Shown one piece after another: positions 23,801 to 33,171 of a stretch of DNA of 64,000 bases. The notes under the pieces were generated by a model. That model searched no databases. It was not told the DNA's origin and saw only the letters and a list, made by a program, of their open reading frames with translations. How positions within the stretch are numbered: the stretch's first letter is position 1; each line of letters starts with the position of its first letter. The DNA is from Closterium sp. Naga37s-1 (taxonomy: Eukaryota > Streptophyta > Zygnematophyceae > Desmidiales > Closteriaceae): positions 3,650,501 through 3,714,500 of the forward strand of contig CANJKZ010000142.1 of assembly GCA_947471745.1 (NCBI GenBank). Reading direction: 5' to 3'. The translations under genes and the position numbers were made by a program.

Positions 23801-25001
23801 GATGGGAGGGGAGGAGATGGGAGGGGGAGAGGTACGTTTTTTTAGGCGTCGCAAATGTCGGAGCCGGCCGGACCTTGCCAAGGTGGTCATGCCGGTGCTG
23901 GAGAAGGTGAGAGAGGTGGCTGCTCGCGTGGAGGAGGAGATGGAGGGGAATGCCTGGCGCACTGCTAACCTGCCCAGCCCGCACAAGGCTGCTAGCTGCT
24001 TCTTCTGCCCCTTGACCAAGGTACGTTGCTGGTGGGGGGAAGAGTGGGAGGATGGAGGGGAGGGGAGAGGAGGAGTGGGGAGGAAAGGAGAGGAAAGGGG
24101 AGGAAAGGGGAGGAGTGGAGAGGGAGTGTGAGGGGGAGAGGTGCGTGGTGTGGGAAGGGGGATTGGGAAGGGAAGGATGGAAGAATGGAAGGGGGCTTGA
24201 TTGGTGCTGGAAGAATGTCCAGGGTTCTTGAATGCTGCTGGAAGAGGAGAGGAGAGGGGGGGTGGTGGTGGTGGGCCTCCCTCGTGTATGGGCCTCCCTC
24301 TCCTCTGACCTTGAAAAGTGCCCAGTGCTCTTCGATGCTCACTCTCTTGTCTTGTCCCTCCCCTGATTCCGCCGCTCTACCTTTTTTTCCCCTCTCCCAT
24401 TTTTACCCTCCCCACTCCCTCCCTTCAACCTCCCAGGCAGGAGGTGATGCAGGATCTAGCGCTGGCAGCGGACGGGCACACGTACAAACGTTCCTCCCTT
24501 CACTTCCCCCTCTACTCCCGTTCCCTGTTTCGAAACCCCTGCACTTTCCCTGTCCCTCCCTCCCACAAGAGGTGATGCAGGATCCTGTTCTGGCAGCGGA
24601 CAGCCACACGTACAGCCGTTCACCGCCCGCTTCCCTCTCCCTTTCCCCACGTTCCCTCCGTCCCTCTCCCCCTCCTGCCTGCAGGAGGTGATGCAGGATC
24701 CAGTGCTGGCAGCGGATGGGCACACAAACAGTCAGTCACCCCCCTCTCTCTCTCCTCCCGTCTGTCTTCCCCGCCTCTCCCTCTGTCTTCCTATCGCCCC
24801 CACCCCCCCCTGCAGGAGGTGATGCAGGATCCAGTGCTGGCAGCGGATGGGCACACGTACGAGCGGGCAGCGATCGCCAAGTGGCTGGCGGAGGGCAACA
24901 GCACGTCGCCCATGACGCATGAGCCCCTGCCCAACACCGACGTCATGCCCAACCATGCCATCCGCGCCATGATCACCGACTGGCGCAACGGCAACAAGTA
25001 A
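17530..25001 (+). CDS. USP-domain, protein kinase and U-box protein (plant PUB kinase type)
   Basis: Exons 17530-17689, 17873-17982, 18321-18445, 19066-19538, 20084-20934, 21498-22046, 22330-22479, 22946-23749 and 24816-25001 give 1135 residues with all phases matching. Residues about 10-175 form a universal stress protein domain (RLVVAVGKDNGSKEAIRWA at the start, TTLIIGSNGRSSLF near its end). Then come a Gly/Met and Ser-rich linker, a 17-Gln tract and an Ala/Glu coiled coil in exon 6. The kinase has GEGGFG at 769-774, Lys789 in VAVK, HRDLKPAN with Asp884, and DVG at 902-904; DVG in place of DFG is usual in this plant subfamily. The U-box (CPLTKEVMQDPVLAADGHTYER to the end) spans the last intron. 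Such proteins are cytosolic or membrane-associated receptor-like kinases and E3 ligases. The linker is far longer than in land-plant relatives. Partial exon copies lie in four introns. Confidence 0.9.
19361..19413 (+). repeat. 12-base coding repeat (Gly-Met-Gly-Gly)
   Basis: Four near-perfect copies of GGTGGCATGGGC inside the USP-linker exon of the U-box kinase gene encode alternating GGM/GGG. The reading frame is kept, so length changes here would only alter the linker. Confidence 0.85.
20812..20862 (+). repeat. (CAG)17 tract encoding polyglutamine
   Basis: Seventeen uninterrupted CAG codons within exon 5 of the U-box kinase gene. Pure repeats of this kind are usually length-variable between individuals. 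Confidence 0.9.
21190..21545 (+). repeat. Tandem copies of the exon 6 acceptor junction (U-box kinase gene)
   Basis: The true exon 6 begins at 21498 with GACGACCTGCGCAAGGAG. A copy with its own pyrimidine tract and AG begins at 21365 and runs about 45 bases into exon-like sequence before diverging. A shorter copy begins at about 21252. Intron sequence upstream (CCCTTCCATCCC) is repeated with each, so the unit is intron end plus exon start, about 100-135 bases. Confidence 0.85.
22815..22880 (+). repeat. Partial copy of the exon 8 acceptor junction (kinase domain)
   Basis: CCCCACAG followed by GTGGCGGTTCTGAGTCAG at 22827 mirrors the true exon 8 start at 22946. About 65 bases are alike. Used in the exon 7 frame, the copy reaches a TGA within 24 codons, so its inclusion would truncate the kinase. 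Confidence 0.85.
23859..24031 (+). repeat. Copy of the 3' end of exon 8 with its donor site
   Basis: About 170 bases match 23588 to about 23760, from CGGAGCCGGCCGG through TTGACCAAGGTACG, with a handful of substitutions. It keeps an open frame for the end of the kinase and the first U-box residues, but lies downstream of the true donor in intron 8. No acceptor in the right phase was found next to it. Confidence 0.85.
24441..24733 (+). repeat. Three partial copies of the U-box exon start
   Basis: GAGGTGATGCAGGATC followed by (C/T)-rich U-box codons begins at 24441, 24569 and 24685, before the true exon at 24816. Each copy carries about 45-50 exon bases (through the HTY codons or near them), then returns to pyrimidine-rich intron. 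The copies at 24441 and 24685 follow a good AG acceptor (GGCAG, TGCAG). Spacing is 116-131 bases. Confidence 0.9.
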
Positions 25002-25556
25002 CGCCTGCCTGCACGAGAGGAGGAGGAGGAGGAGGAGGAAGGAGGAAAGGCACGCCTGCTGCGGGCGGTTTTTTTTGGGAGTTTTGTATGCTGGAAGGAG
25101 GAATCACCTTTGAGAGTTGTCAAAATGGAGATGTCTCACAAGCTGGCCTGCCTCGCATGCTTGATTATGGCGAGTCCATCCGTGCCAGTAGTGCAGATGA
25201 GGAGGAATATCGGGTTGGGAAGGGGCACCCTTCTTCTTCTGGGGTGGTGCCATTCGCCTTGTGGGTGGGAATGGGGATGAAGACAGGGATGGATGGAGGG
25301 AGTGCGGAACTCATTGAGGTGGCAAGGGGGGAAAGACAGAATTGGTGAGAGGGATGGGTGGACCGTGGAACTGTTATTGGACCATCTATCAAGTCTACTC
25401 GGTTTGCCGTAGTCGCAGTGGTAGTTAACTTGTGCCTGCATATGGTGCTCAATTCAATTGGACCTACCGGTATTAGTATTTATGGTAACAATTGCTTGCT
25501 ATACGAGAATGTTGCTTGTGTGTACAATGGTAACAATGCATGGGTCTAGTTTGGAT
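25002..25556. other. 3' flank of the U-box kinase gene
   Basis: Contains a GGAGGA-rich stretch just after the stop codon and otherwise unremarkable sequence up to the retrotransposon cluster. An open frame at 25088-25348 has no recognisable content and is not called. Confidence 0.5.
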
Positions 25557-25588
25557 ACTCTGTGGTGCTATTGATTGAGCGGGGAAAT

Positions 25589-25683
25589 GGTAGCATGCAT
25601 GAGTACAAGTACCTAACCCTAAAGTGTTGTACCCCTTAGGGTAAGCCCCACTACAGCCTAGAGATAACAAATGTAATTTGACA
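25589..25683 (-). repeat. 3' LTR (recognisable part), element 1
   Basis: Matches the inner and middle part of the LTR at 32408-32534. Ends in ATTTGACA on the plus strand. Related in sequence to the LTR of element 2 (shared CACTACAGCCTA and ATTTGACA). Confidence 0.8.
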
Positions 25684-28049
25684 CACCCCCATAGGCAAAG
25701 TGGGGGATAGCAAACACACCGGACGGTCAAGACCAGTCAAGCAAGAGAACAAAGCAAAGCAAAGCTCAGGGAGAACAAAGCAAAGCAGTGCAGAAACGCT
25801 GATGATCACCAGACCCAAGAGCCTTGGTGAAGACATCAGCTGTGTTGGCCCGAGAGGCCACGTAAGCAAGGCGCAGCTGACCACGCTGCTGCAGCTCACG
25901 CGCAAGGAAGTAGCGAAGAGCAATGTGCTTCGTTCTGTGCTCCAGTCTCTGCTCACGACACAAGGCAAGCATTGCCTTGTTGTCGACGTACAGAACTGGA
26001 GGAGAACGAGGCTGCTCCCCCAAGTCGGTCAGCATGTAGGTCAGCCAGCGTAGCTCCTGTGCAGCCATGGCCCCAGCGTAGATCTGGGCCTCACAGCTGG
26101 AACCAAGTACAGAGGAAGAATGAGTGAACCTCCACGAGACAGAACCAGAGCCAAGACTGAAGGTGTAACCCTGTGACGAACGCTGAGTCGCCTGGTCGTC
26201 GGCCCAAGAAGCGTCAGAGTGTCCTGTGAGTACCACTGAACCCCGTCCTCCAAGAATGAGCCCCATGCCCGATGTGCTGCACAAGTAACGCAGTACCCTC
26301 TTCGCAGCATCAAAGTGCACCTTTCGGTGTCTACCAGGTGCCACGTAGCGAGCCAGGAGGCTGAGAGGGTACGCGAGGTCAGGTCGTGTGCACGTCATCA
26401 GGTACATGAGGCAACCCACAAGCTCTGGGTACGGACCACTCGGCTCTACGGACTCGTCCGAAGGTGGAGCTGAGAGCGAGTGGCCGGTAGACAGAGGAGT
26501 GGGCTGTGGCGAGGACCACGTGAAGCGGAAGCGCTGAAGGACCTGCTGCACCATGTGTGACTGAGTCAGGGTGATGGTGCGCCGTGCTCTGTCCCGGGTG
26601 ATCTGCAAGCCAAGATAGCTCCGCAGCTCACCCAGGTCAGTGCAGCTGTGTTTCTCCTGCAGCTCTGCCTTCACTAGGGCCAGTGCCTCAGTGTCAGCAG
26701 TAGCAAAAACCAAGTCGTCGACGTACACGAGGATGTAGAACGTCGGCAGAGTAGTGTCGGTGCGTAGAAACAGCGACGGGTCAGCAGTCGAAGGAGCAAA
26801 CCCAAGAGCCGCAAGTGTCGTCCTCAGTGTGTCGTGCCACTCACGGGGCGCTTGACGCAAGCCGTATACTGGTCGCTGTAGGCTCCACTGGGTACCCTCA
26901 GGAAACGACCCAGTGAAGCCATCTGGACGGCGCAGCCAGATGGCCTCGTGAAGGCTACCCTGCAAGAAAGCTGTCGAAAAGTCGAGGGAGTGCAGTTCGT
27001 AGTCACGCTGAGCTGCAACGTGTAGCAACACCCGAAGAGTGGTCATCTTCGGGGTGGGGGAGAAGGTTTGAAAGAAGTCGACCCCTTCACGCTGACTGAA
27101 GCCTCGAGCGACGTAACGTGCCTTGAAGGCAGGCGGAGAACCCGGCGGCCGCTTCACCCTGAAAATCAACATGCCACTGACAATGTTCGCCCCAGGTGGG
27201 GGAACCTCGTCAACGTAGGTACCTGTGGACTTCCAGGAAGCCATCTTAGCGTCCATGGCTGTCTGCCACTGAGAGGAGTACGCACCCGAGATCGCCTCTC
27301 TGTAAAAGCGCGGGGTGGGGATGTCAAGTTCATCCGGGTCTCCCTCAGGGGCAAGCAGCATGGTAGCGAGATGAGGTGCAACAGCCGCAAGGCACTCCAG
27401 CTCCTCCTGTCTGTCCTCAAGAACGTCACAGCCAAGGGCAACCTCACCCCCGACGGACGGAGGACATGCAGGGTCAGGGTCGGAAACGAGGCTCGCAAGG
27501 TAATCTAGGCGTACACACCAGCAAAGTCAACTAGCTCAGCGACTAAGGCAGACGCAGCAGGAGACGAGAACGTAGGGTCCGTCACAACCGTAGCAAGAAA
27601 GCGAGTAACAGTCGGACTGGACGCACGAGCAAGGTCAGACGGAGGGTCAGCAATGTCAGGAAGAGAAGACGCAGGAGGGGACGGCAAGACAACAAGCTGT
27701 GGAACAGAGGAAGGACAGAGTGTCATATCGTGAGTGCCTGGGACAGCCGGGGGACGCTGACGACGAACACGAGGAACACGAGTACGGACAGCGGCTCTAG
27801 GCTCGGGCTCAAGGTCAAAGCTAGACTCACGCTCTCGACGCTCAGGGGTGGAAGCACGAGTCTCAGGCTCTCGACGCTCAGACAGGGACTGTGTCACCGC
27901 AGTGTAAGGAGCAGGAGCAGGCAGTGGGGAGTGCGGTAGCAGCGGCGGCTGAGACTGGTCTGCCGGTGGAAAAAGTAACGGAGGAGTAGTACCTGCCACA
28001 GGGATGTCAGTAGCACCTGGCGGAAGACTGAGAAGGTGGCGAAGAGCAC

Positions 28050-28990
28050 CAGTAGCTCCCGTACCTCCAGCACGAGCAGCTCCACCAGTACTCCCAGCAG
28101 CACCTCCAACACCAGTAGCACCAGCACCTCCAGTACCTCCAACACCAGCAGCATCAGTAGCTCCTGGTCCTCCAGCACCAGCAGCACCTCCAGTACCTCC
28201 AGCACCAGCAGCAGGACCAGCACCTCCAGCACCAGCAGCTCCAGCAGCTCCAAGTTCTCCAGCACCAGCAGCACCAGCAGCTCCACGTCCTCTAGCACCA
28301 GCAGCACCTCCAGTACCTCCAGCACCAGCAGCAGGACTAGCAGCTCCAGCAGCTCCAGCACCTCCAGTACCAGCAGCACCACCAGCTCCACGTCCTCCAG
28401 CACCAGCAGCACCTCTAGTACCTCCAGCACCAGCAGCAGGACCAGCAGCTCCAGCACCTCCAGCACCAGCAGCTCGAGCAGCTCCACGTCCTCCAGCACC
28501 AGCAGCACCTCCAGTACCGCCTGCACCAGCAGCAGGACCAGCAGCTCTAGCACCTCCAACACCTCCAGCACCAGCATCACCAGTAGCTCTACGTCCTCCA
28601 GCACCAGCAGCACCTCCAGTACCTCCAGCACCAGCAGCAGGACCAGCAGCTCCAGCACCTCCAGCACCGGCAGCACCAGCAGCTCCACATCCTCCAGCAC
28701 CAGCAGTACCTCTAGGACTAGCAGCTCCACCACCTCCAGCACCAGCAGCTCCAACTCCTCCAGCACCAGCAGCACCTGCAGTACCTCCAGTACCTCCAGA
28801 ACTAGTAGCTCCAGCACCAGCAGCTCCTCCAGCAGAACCTCCAGGACTAACAGCTCCAGCACCTCCAGCACCAGCAGTACCTCCGGGACTAGCAACTCCA
28901 GCACCTCCAGCACCAGCAGTACCTCCAGGACTAGCAGCTCCAGCACCTCCAGCACCAGCAGCACGTCCAGGAGTACCTCCAACACCAGCA
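28050..28990 (-). repeat. Minisatellite-like tract between integrase and reverse transcriptase regions
   Basis: About 940 bases of imperfect CAGCACCTCCAG-type units. On the coding strand of element 1 they give Gly/Ala-rich collagen-like peptide in one frame and Val/Leu/Glu-rich peptide in another. The unit keeps multiples of three, so several frames remain open throughout. Confidence 0.85.
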
Positions 28991-31493
28991 GGACCGAGCC
29001 CTCCACCACCAGGACGGCCACGCCGAACGATCCACGCACGGATCCACTCCGGTGAGGGCGCCTTAGGTGGACTATACTGGCCAGCTCCACGTCCTCCAGC
29101 AGGGTCACCCACAGCTCCACCGCCACTAGGAATCGCAACACCCCCAGAGTCAGCACCTCCAGTCGAAGCACCCCCAGAACTCTTACCCTCGGTCTCAGCA
29201 CCCCCAGAACCCGCACCCCCAGTGTCACCACCAACAGCAGCTCCAGGGTCCACAACAGCAGGCTGCTGAGGCGGCGAAGACGGCCGAGGCGGAAAACCAG
29301 GGGGGGCTCCAAGCGAGGAGAGCGGGCAACCTCAGGCACAGCACCCACAGGCTCAACACCAGTAGTCTCAGCTCCAGAGTCCACAGCAGCAGGCTGTGGA
29401 GGCGGCGAAGACGGTCGAGGCGGAAAGCCTGGGGGGGTCTCCAAGCGTGGAGGGCGGCGAGTGGCCGCCGTGTCGTCCGCAACAGGGTTACCCCCCTCAG
29501 CTTGGCCAGAGGAGTCAGAAGAGATCTCCATTGGCTCATCCAAGGGGGGTGGGTCGACCTGAGACACACCTGAGGGAGCAGGACCCTGTGAGGGGAGTGG
29601 GTCTACCGGGGGGGGGACTGGTATCAGGAAGAGGGGTGCAAGGGGGACCGGGTGGGACGCGTGAGGGTGCAGCTGGTAGAAGCAGACAGACTCGTCAAAG
29701 GTGACGTCCTGGGAGGCGAAGACCCGACGCGAGGGCGGGTGGTAGAACTGCCACGGCGGGGCGTCAGTGGGGAAGCCAAGGAAGACGCAGCGGAGAGTGC
29801 GGGAGGAGAGCTTGCTCGCTTTGGCATCGCGAACAAGGGAGAGCGCGCCCCAGACCCGAAACACTGACGCATCGCCAGCCTTCCCCGTCCACCGGAGTGT
29901 GGGCGAGGTCTCTGGCTCAGAGACACGGGGCCAGAGGTTGAGCTGATGCGCAGCGTATCGGACCGCAAACGGCCACAGAAAATGGGGAGCAGCCGCATGG
30001 ATCATGGAGGTGCGAGCAACCTCCATGATCAAGCCAATGCGACGCTCAGCAATCCCATTTTGCTGAGGAGAGGCCGGAAGCGTGAACGACTGGTGAATGC
30101 CCTCGTCTCGACAGAACCCCGCAAGGAGGTCAGAAGAGAACTCACCGCCCCTGTCAGAGTGCAGACGCAGGACTGGGAAGTCCCGCTGAAACCGCTCGCG
30201 CAGCTGGCGATGAGTAGCACGGATCCAGGGGATAAAAAAACCGCTGACGTCCGCCTTGCGCCGCAAGGGGAAGACAGTGGTGTAGCGTGTGTAGTCGTCA
30301 ACAACCAGCAGGAAGTAGCGCTCCTGGTCCGTTCCACCGATGGGGGCCGGGCCCCACACATCCATGTGGAGAGTCTGCAGAGGAGCAGTGGTCGGAGGAA
30401 ACTCGGAGGAGTGAAGAGCAGCGCGCTGCCGCCCCTCGACGCAAGGAAGACACGACGGGGCAAGCGAGCGCGGAAGGGGGGGCAGGGACCTGGGGAGGCC
30501 AGAGACAAGGAGACGGGAGTGCATGCTGCGTAGACGCTGCAGGGAGGGGTGACCAAGACGGTGGTGCCAGCGTTGAGTCTCGTGCGTGAGTACTCTGCAC
30601 GAGCAGGACGCAGCTAACTGACCCGACGCAGCGACAGGACCAGACGTAGACACTCGACTCGACACAGCCACCTGACCTGACTCAGCTACCTGTGCAGACG
30701 CAGTGGTCAGTGTGTACAGACCGGACCCAGGCTGACGAGTGAACGTAGCAAGGTGACGGCCAGTCCGTGAGCACGTACAGATCGCCACACGCTGTCCTCC
30801 AGGAATGAAGGTGTCAACCCATACATCCTGGAGAACTGCGTTGCTCAACAAGTTCGTCGAGAACGCGGGGAGGTGGAGACCTGAGAGAGATCTGGAGGGG
30901 ACTGCCGGACACGGGAGGACAGTGGAGGATCGCGCAACTACTGGGCCCCCAGTGGGGTCAGCCAGTGAGACTGGGACAGGTGCTGCGAGTGGTGTGACTG
31001 TGGTGCAATCACGAAAGAAGCAACGTGACGCGCCTGAGTCAAGTGTGAAAGTGTGCAAGGCCTTAGCTGAGGCTGTAGACGCACTAGCACCTGGAGCGGC
31101 GGTAGACTCACGAGCACCTAGAGCAGTAGGAAACTCACTAGCACCTAGAGCAGCAGCCTCGACACAAGCAGGGACGCATCGCTGAGAAAAAGTGCCCTGC
31201 GGACGCCGCTGTCGCCGCTGTGCAGTAACCATAAAACCAAAACCTCCACCACCAGGACGGCCTCGCTGAACAAGCCACTCACGAAGCTGCTGAGGGGTGG
31301 GGTCGTCCGGGAGAGGCAGTGGCTGCTGCAGTCCACCCCTAGCCGCTGCGACTGCCGTGATAGTGGCCATGGCTGGCAGTGGCAGTCAGGAGCAGCGGCG
31401 CAAGGGCAGTAATAGCGATAGTAGTAGGAGCAGGGCAGCGCTGCTCGACAGGGCACAGTGGGTGCCGCAGCAGTGGAAACCCTTTTTGTTTTT

Positions 31494-31526
<33 letters not shown>

Positions 31527-31599
31527 TTTTTTTTTATAGAAAGCAGTAGTAGGAGCAGAAGTAGCGCGGCTCGGGCAGGGCGGCACTGCTCGGGCTGGG

Positions 31600-32335
31600 C
31601 GGCGCGGCTCGGCAGGGCGGCGCGCGGGCTGCAGAAGCGGCGCGCGGGCTGCAGGGGCAGTGCGCACGGGCTGCAGGGGCGACGCGCAGGCTGCAGGGGC
31701 AGCGCGCACGGGCTGCAAGGGCGACGCGCGGGCTGCAGGGGCAGCGCGCGGGCTGCAGGGGCGGCGCGCGGGCTGCAGGAGTGGCGCGCGGTCTGCAGGG
31801 GCAGCGCGCACCGGTTGCAGGGGCAACGCGCGGGCTGCAGGGGCGACGCGCGGGCTGCAGGGGCAGCGCGCAGGCCGTAGGAACGGCGCTCGGGCTGTAG
31901 GAGCGGCGCGCGGGCTGCAGGGGCAGCGCGCACGGGCTGCAGGGGCGACGCGCGGGCTGCAGGGGCGACGCGCGGGCTGCAGGAGCAGCGCGCAGGCTGC
32001 AGGGGCGGCGCGCGGGCTGCAGGAGTGGCGCCCGGGCTGCAGGGGCAGCGCGCACTGGCTGCAGGGGCGACGCTCGGGCTGCAGGGGCGACGCGCGGGCT
32101 GCAGGCGCAGGCGCAGCTGCAGGGGCAGCGCGTTCTGCGAGGGGCGGCGCGCGGGCTGCAGGGGCAGCGCGCGGGCTGCAGGGGCAGGCGCGGCTGCTGG
32201 GGCAGCACACTCTGTAGGGGCGAGCGCGGGCTGCAGGGGTAGCGCGGTCTCAGGGGCGAGCACGGATGCAGGGGCAGCGCGGTCGCAGAGGCAGCGCGCG
32301 GGCTGCTACGGCAGCACGGCTGCAGGGCCAGTGTA
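31600..32335. repeat. G-rich leader minisatellite of element 1
   Basis: Some 30 or more imperfect copies of a 20-23 base unit around GGGCTGCAGGGGC and GCGCGC. It lies between the primer-binding site and the first coding part. A (TTG)n/(T)n run at about 31485-31537 sits at its inner edge. Confidence 0.9.
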
Positions 32336-32407
32336 GGAAGAAAAATTTACGGGCAGGGCAGGGCGGAACGTTCGGTGGGCCCTAGGAACGATCATGCTCT
32401 AATACCA

Positions 32408-32534
32408 TGTTAGAATAAGCAAGCAGGAATGATGGACTAGGTAGCATGCATGAGTACAAGTAGCTAACCCTAAAGTGTTGTACCCCTTAGGGTAAGCCCC
32501 ACTACAGCCTAGAGATAACAAATGTAATTTGACA
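32408..32534 (-). repeat. 5' LTR, element 1
   Basis: 127 bases between the primer-binding site and the element end. Same length as the LTRs of element 2 at 37330 and 40850, and clearly related to them. 32535-32757, between this LTR and the next element, is short flanking DNA with a TACAG repeat and nothing recognised. Confidence 0.8.
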
Positions 32535-32757
32535 CACAGTAGTACAGTACAGTACATTAGAACTCCGTTCAGGTACCTATAAATAGTTACATACAGGATC
32601 TGCACATTATAGAGCCATAGAAAATTAAAAGATTATAAATATCCTTACAGTAAGCTAGACAAGTGCCCTGGGACTGAACACTCTCAAGCTACAAACTGAA
32701 ATGCAGAAAACCACATCAACCATACCGTAGAAATATCTAATTACAACAAGTCCACAT

Positions 32758-33171
32758 TGTTACGATATGAAACTTTACGAGAAGGCATTCCTGTATGCTA
32801 CAGGGGCCGACTCTAAAGTGTATGAAGCCGAGGAGTCAGAAGAGTCGAAGCGACACTGGTAACCGTCTGATCAAGACCGATGCAGGCAGAAACATTTGAA
32901 GTGAAAAGAGCGGGAACATGTTTGAAACGGGTTCCCGCGCCGCACGGTTTGAACTTCGCTGTAATAAGGGAATGTACCCCTTAGAGTACATGGCTAGTCT
33001 AGGTCGTTTCGTATTCCTTTGTATTTCCTATATAAACCCAATGTATACATGCTATTATCGATCTCAATCATTTACATTCACTCTGACCTGAGTTCACTAT
33101 TTCCGCTGCAACATTATCCTGCGATCAACCCTGAGCGATCCTTCGCTAAAGTCCCACTTGGGATTGTAACA
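32758..33171 (+). repeat. 5' LTR, element 3
   Basis: 414 bases. A TATATAA box lies at about 33029-33035, well placed for the element's own promoter. The terminal inverted repeat is TGTTAC/GTAACA. Confidence 0.92.

Larger units (their letters stand above)
25557..32534 (-). mobile_element. Ty1/copia retrotransposon with 127-base LTR design (element 1)
   Basis: Reverse-strand element of about 7 kb. The 5' LTR is at 32408-32534, beginning TGTCAAAT on the coding strand. A primer-binding site reading TGGTATTAGAGC follows at 32407-32396. The other end shares about 98 bases of the LTR (25589-25683) with one difference seen; the outermost 30 bases there do not match and no target duplication was found. 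Parts recognised, in element order: G-rich minisatellite leader, protease-type segment, GAG-pre-integrase and integrase core (about 30600-29900), a long Gly/Ala-type low-complexity tract, reverse transcriptase with YVDD (27361-26400) and RNase H. A G-rich polypurine tract (TATGGGGGTG) adjoins the 3' LTR. The element is broken, with at least a few breaks. LTR similarity suggests a recent insertion. Confidence 0.85.

Noticed and set aside
25088-25348. 86-codon frame after the U-box gene
   Set aside because: It begins inside the probable 3' untranslated region and has no recognisable feature.
28004-29269. Long Ala/Pro-rich open frame on the plus strand (421 codons)
   Set aside because: It is the antisense of the element 1 minisatellite; the repeat unit is a multiple of three and keeps several frames open.
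31145-32263. Open frames of several hundred codons on both strands in the GC-rich array
   Set aside because: They follow the repeat unit only and show no protein feature apart from it.
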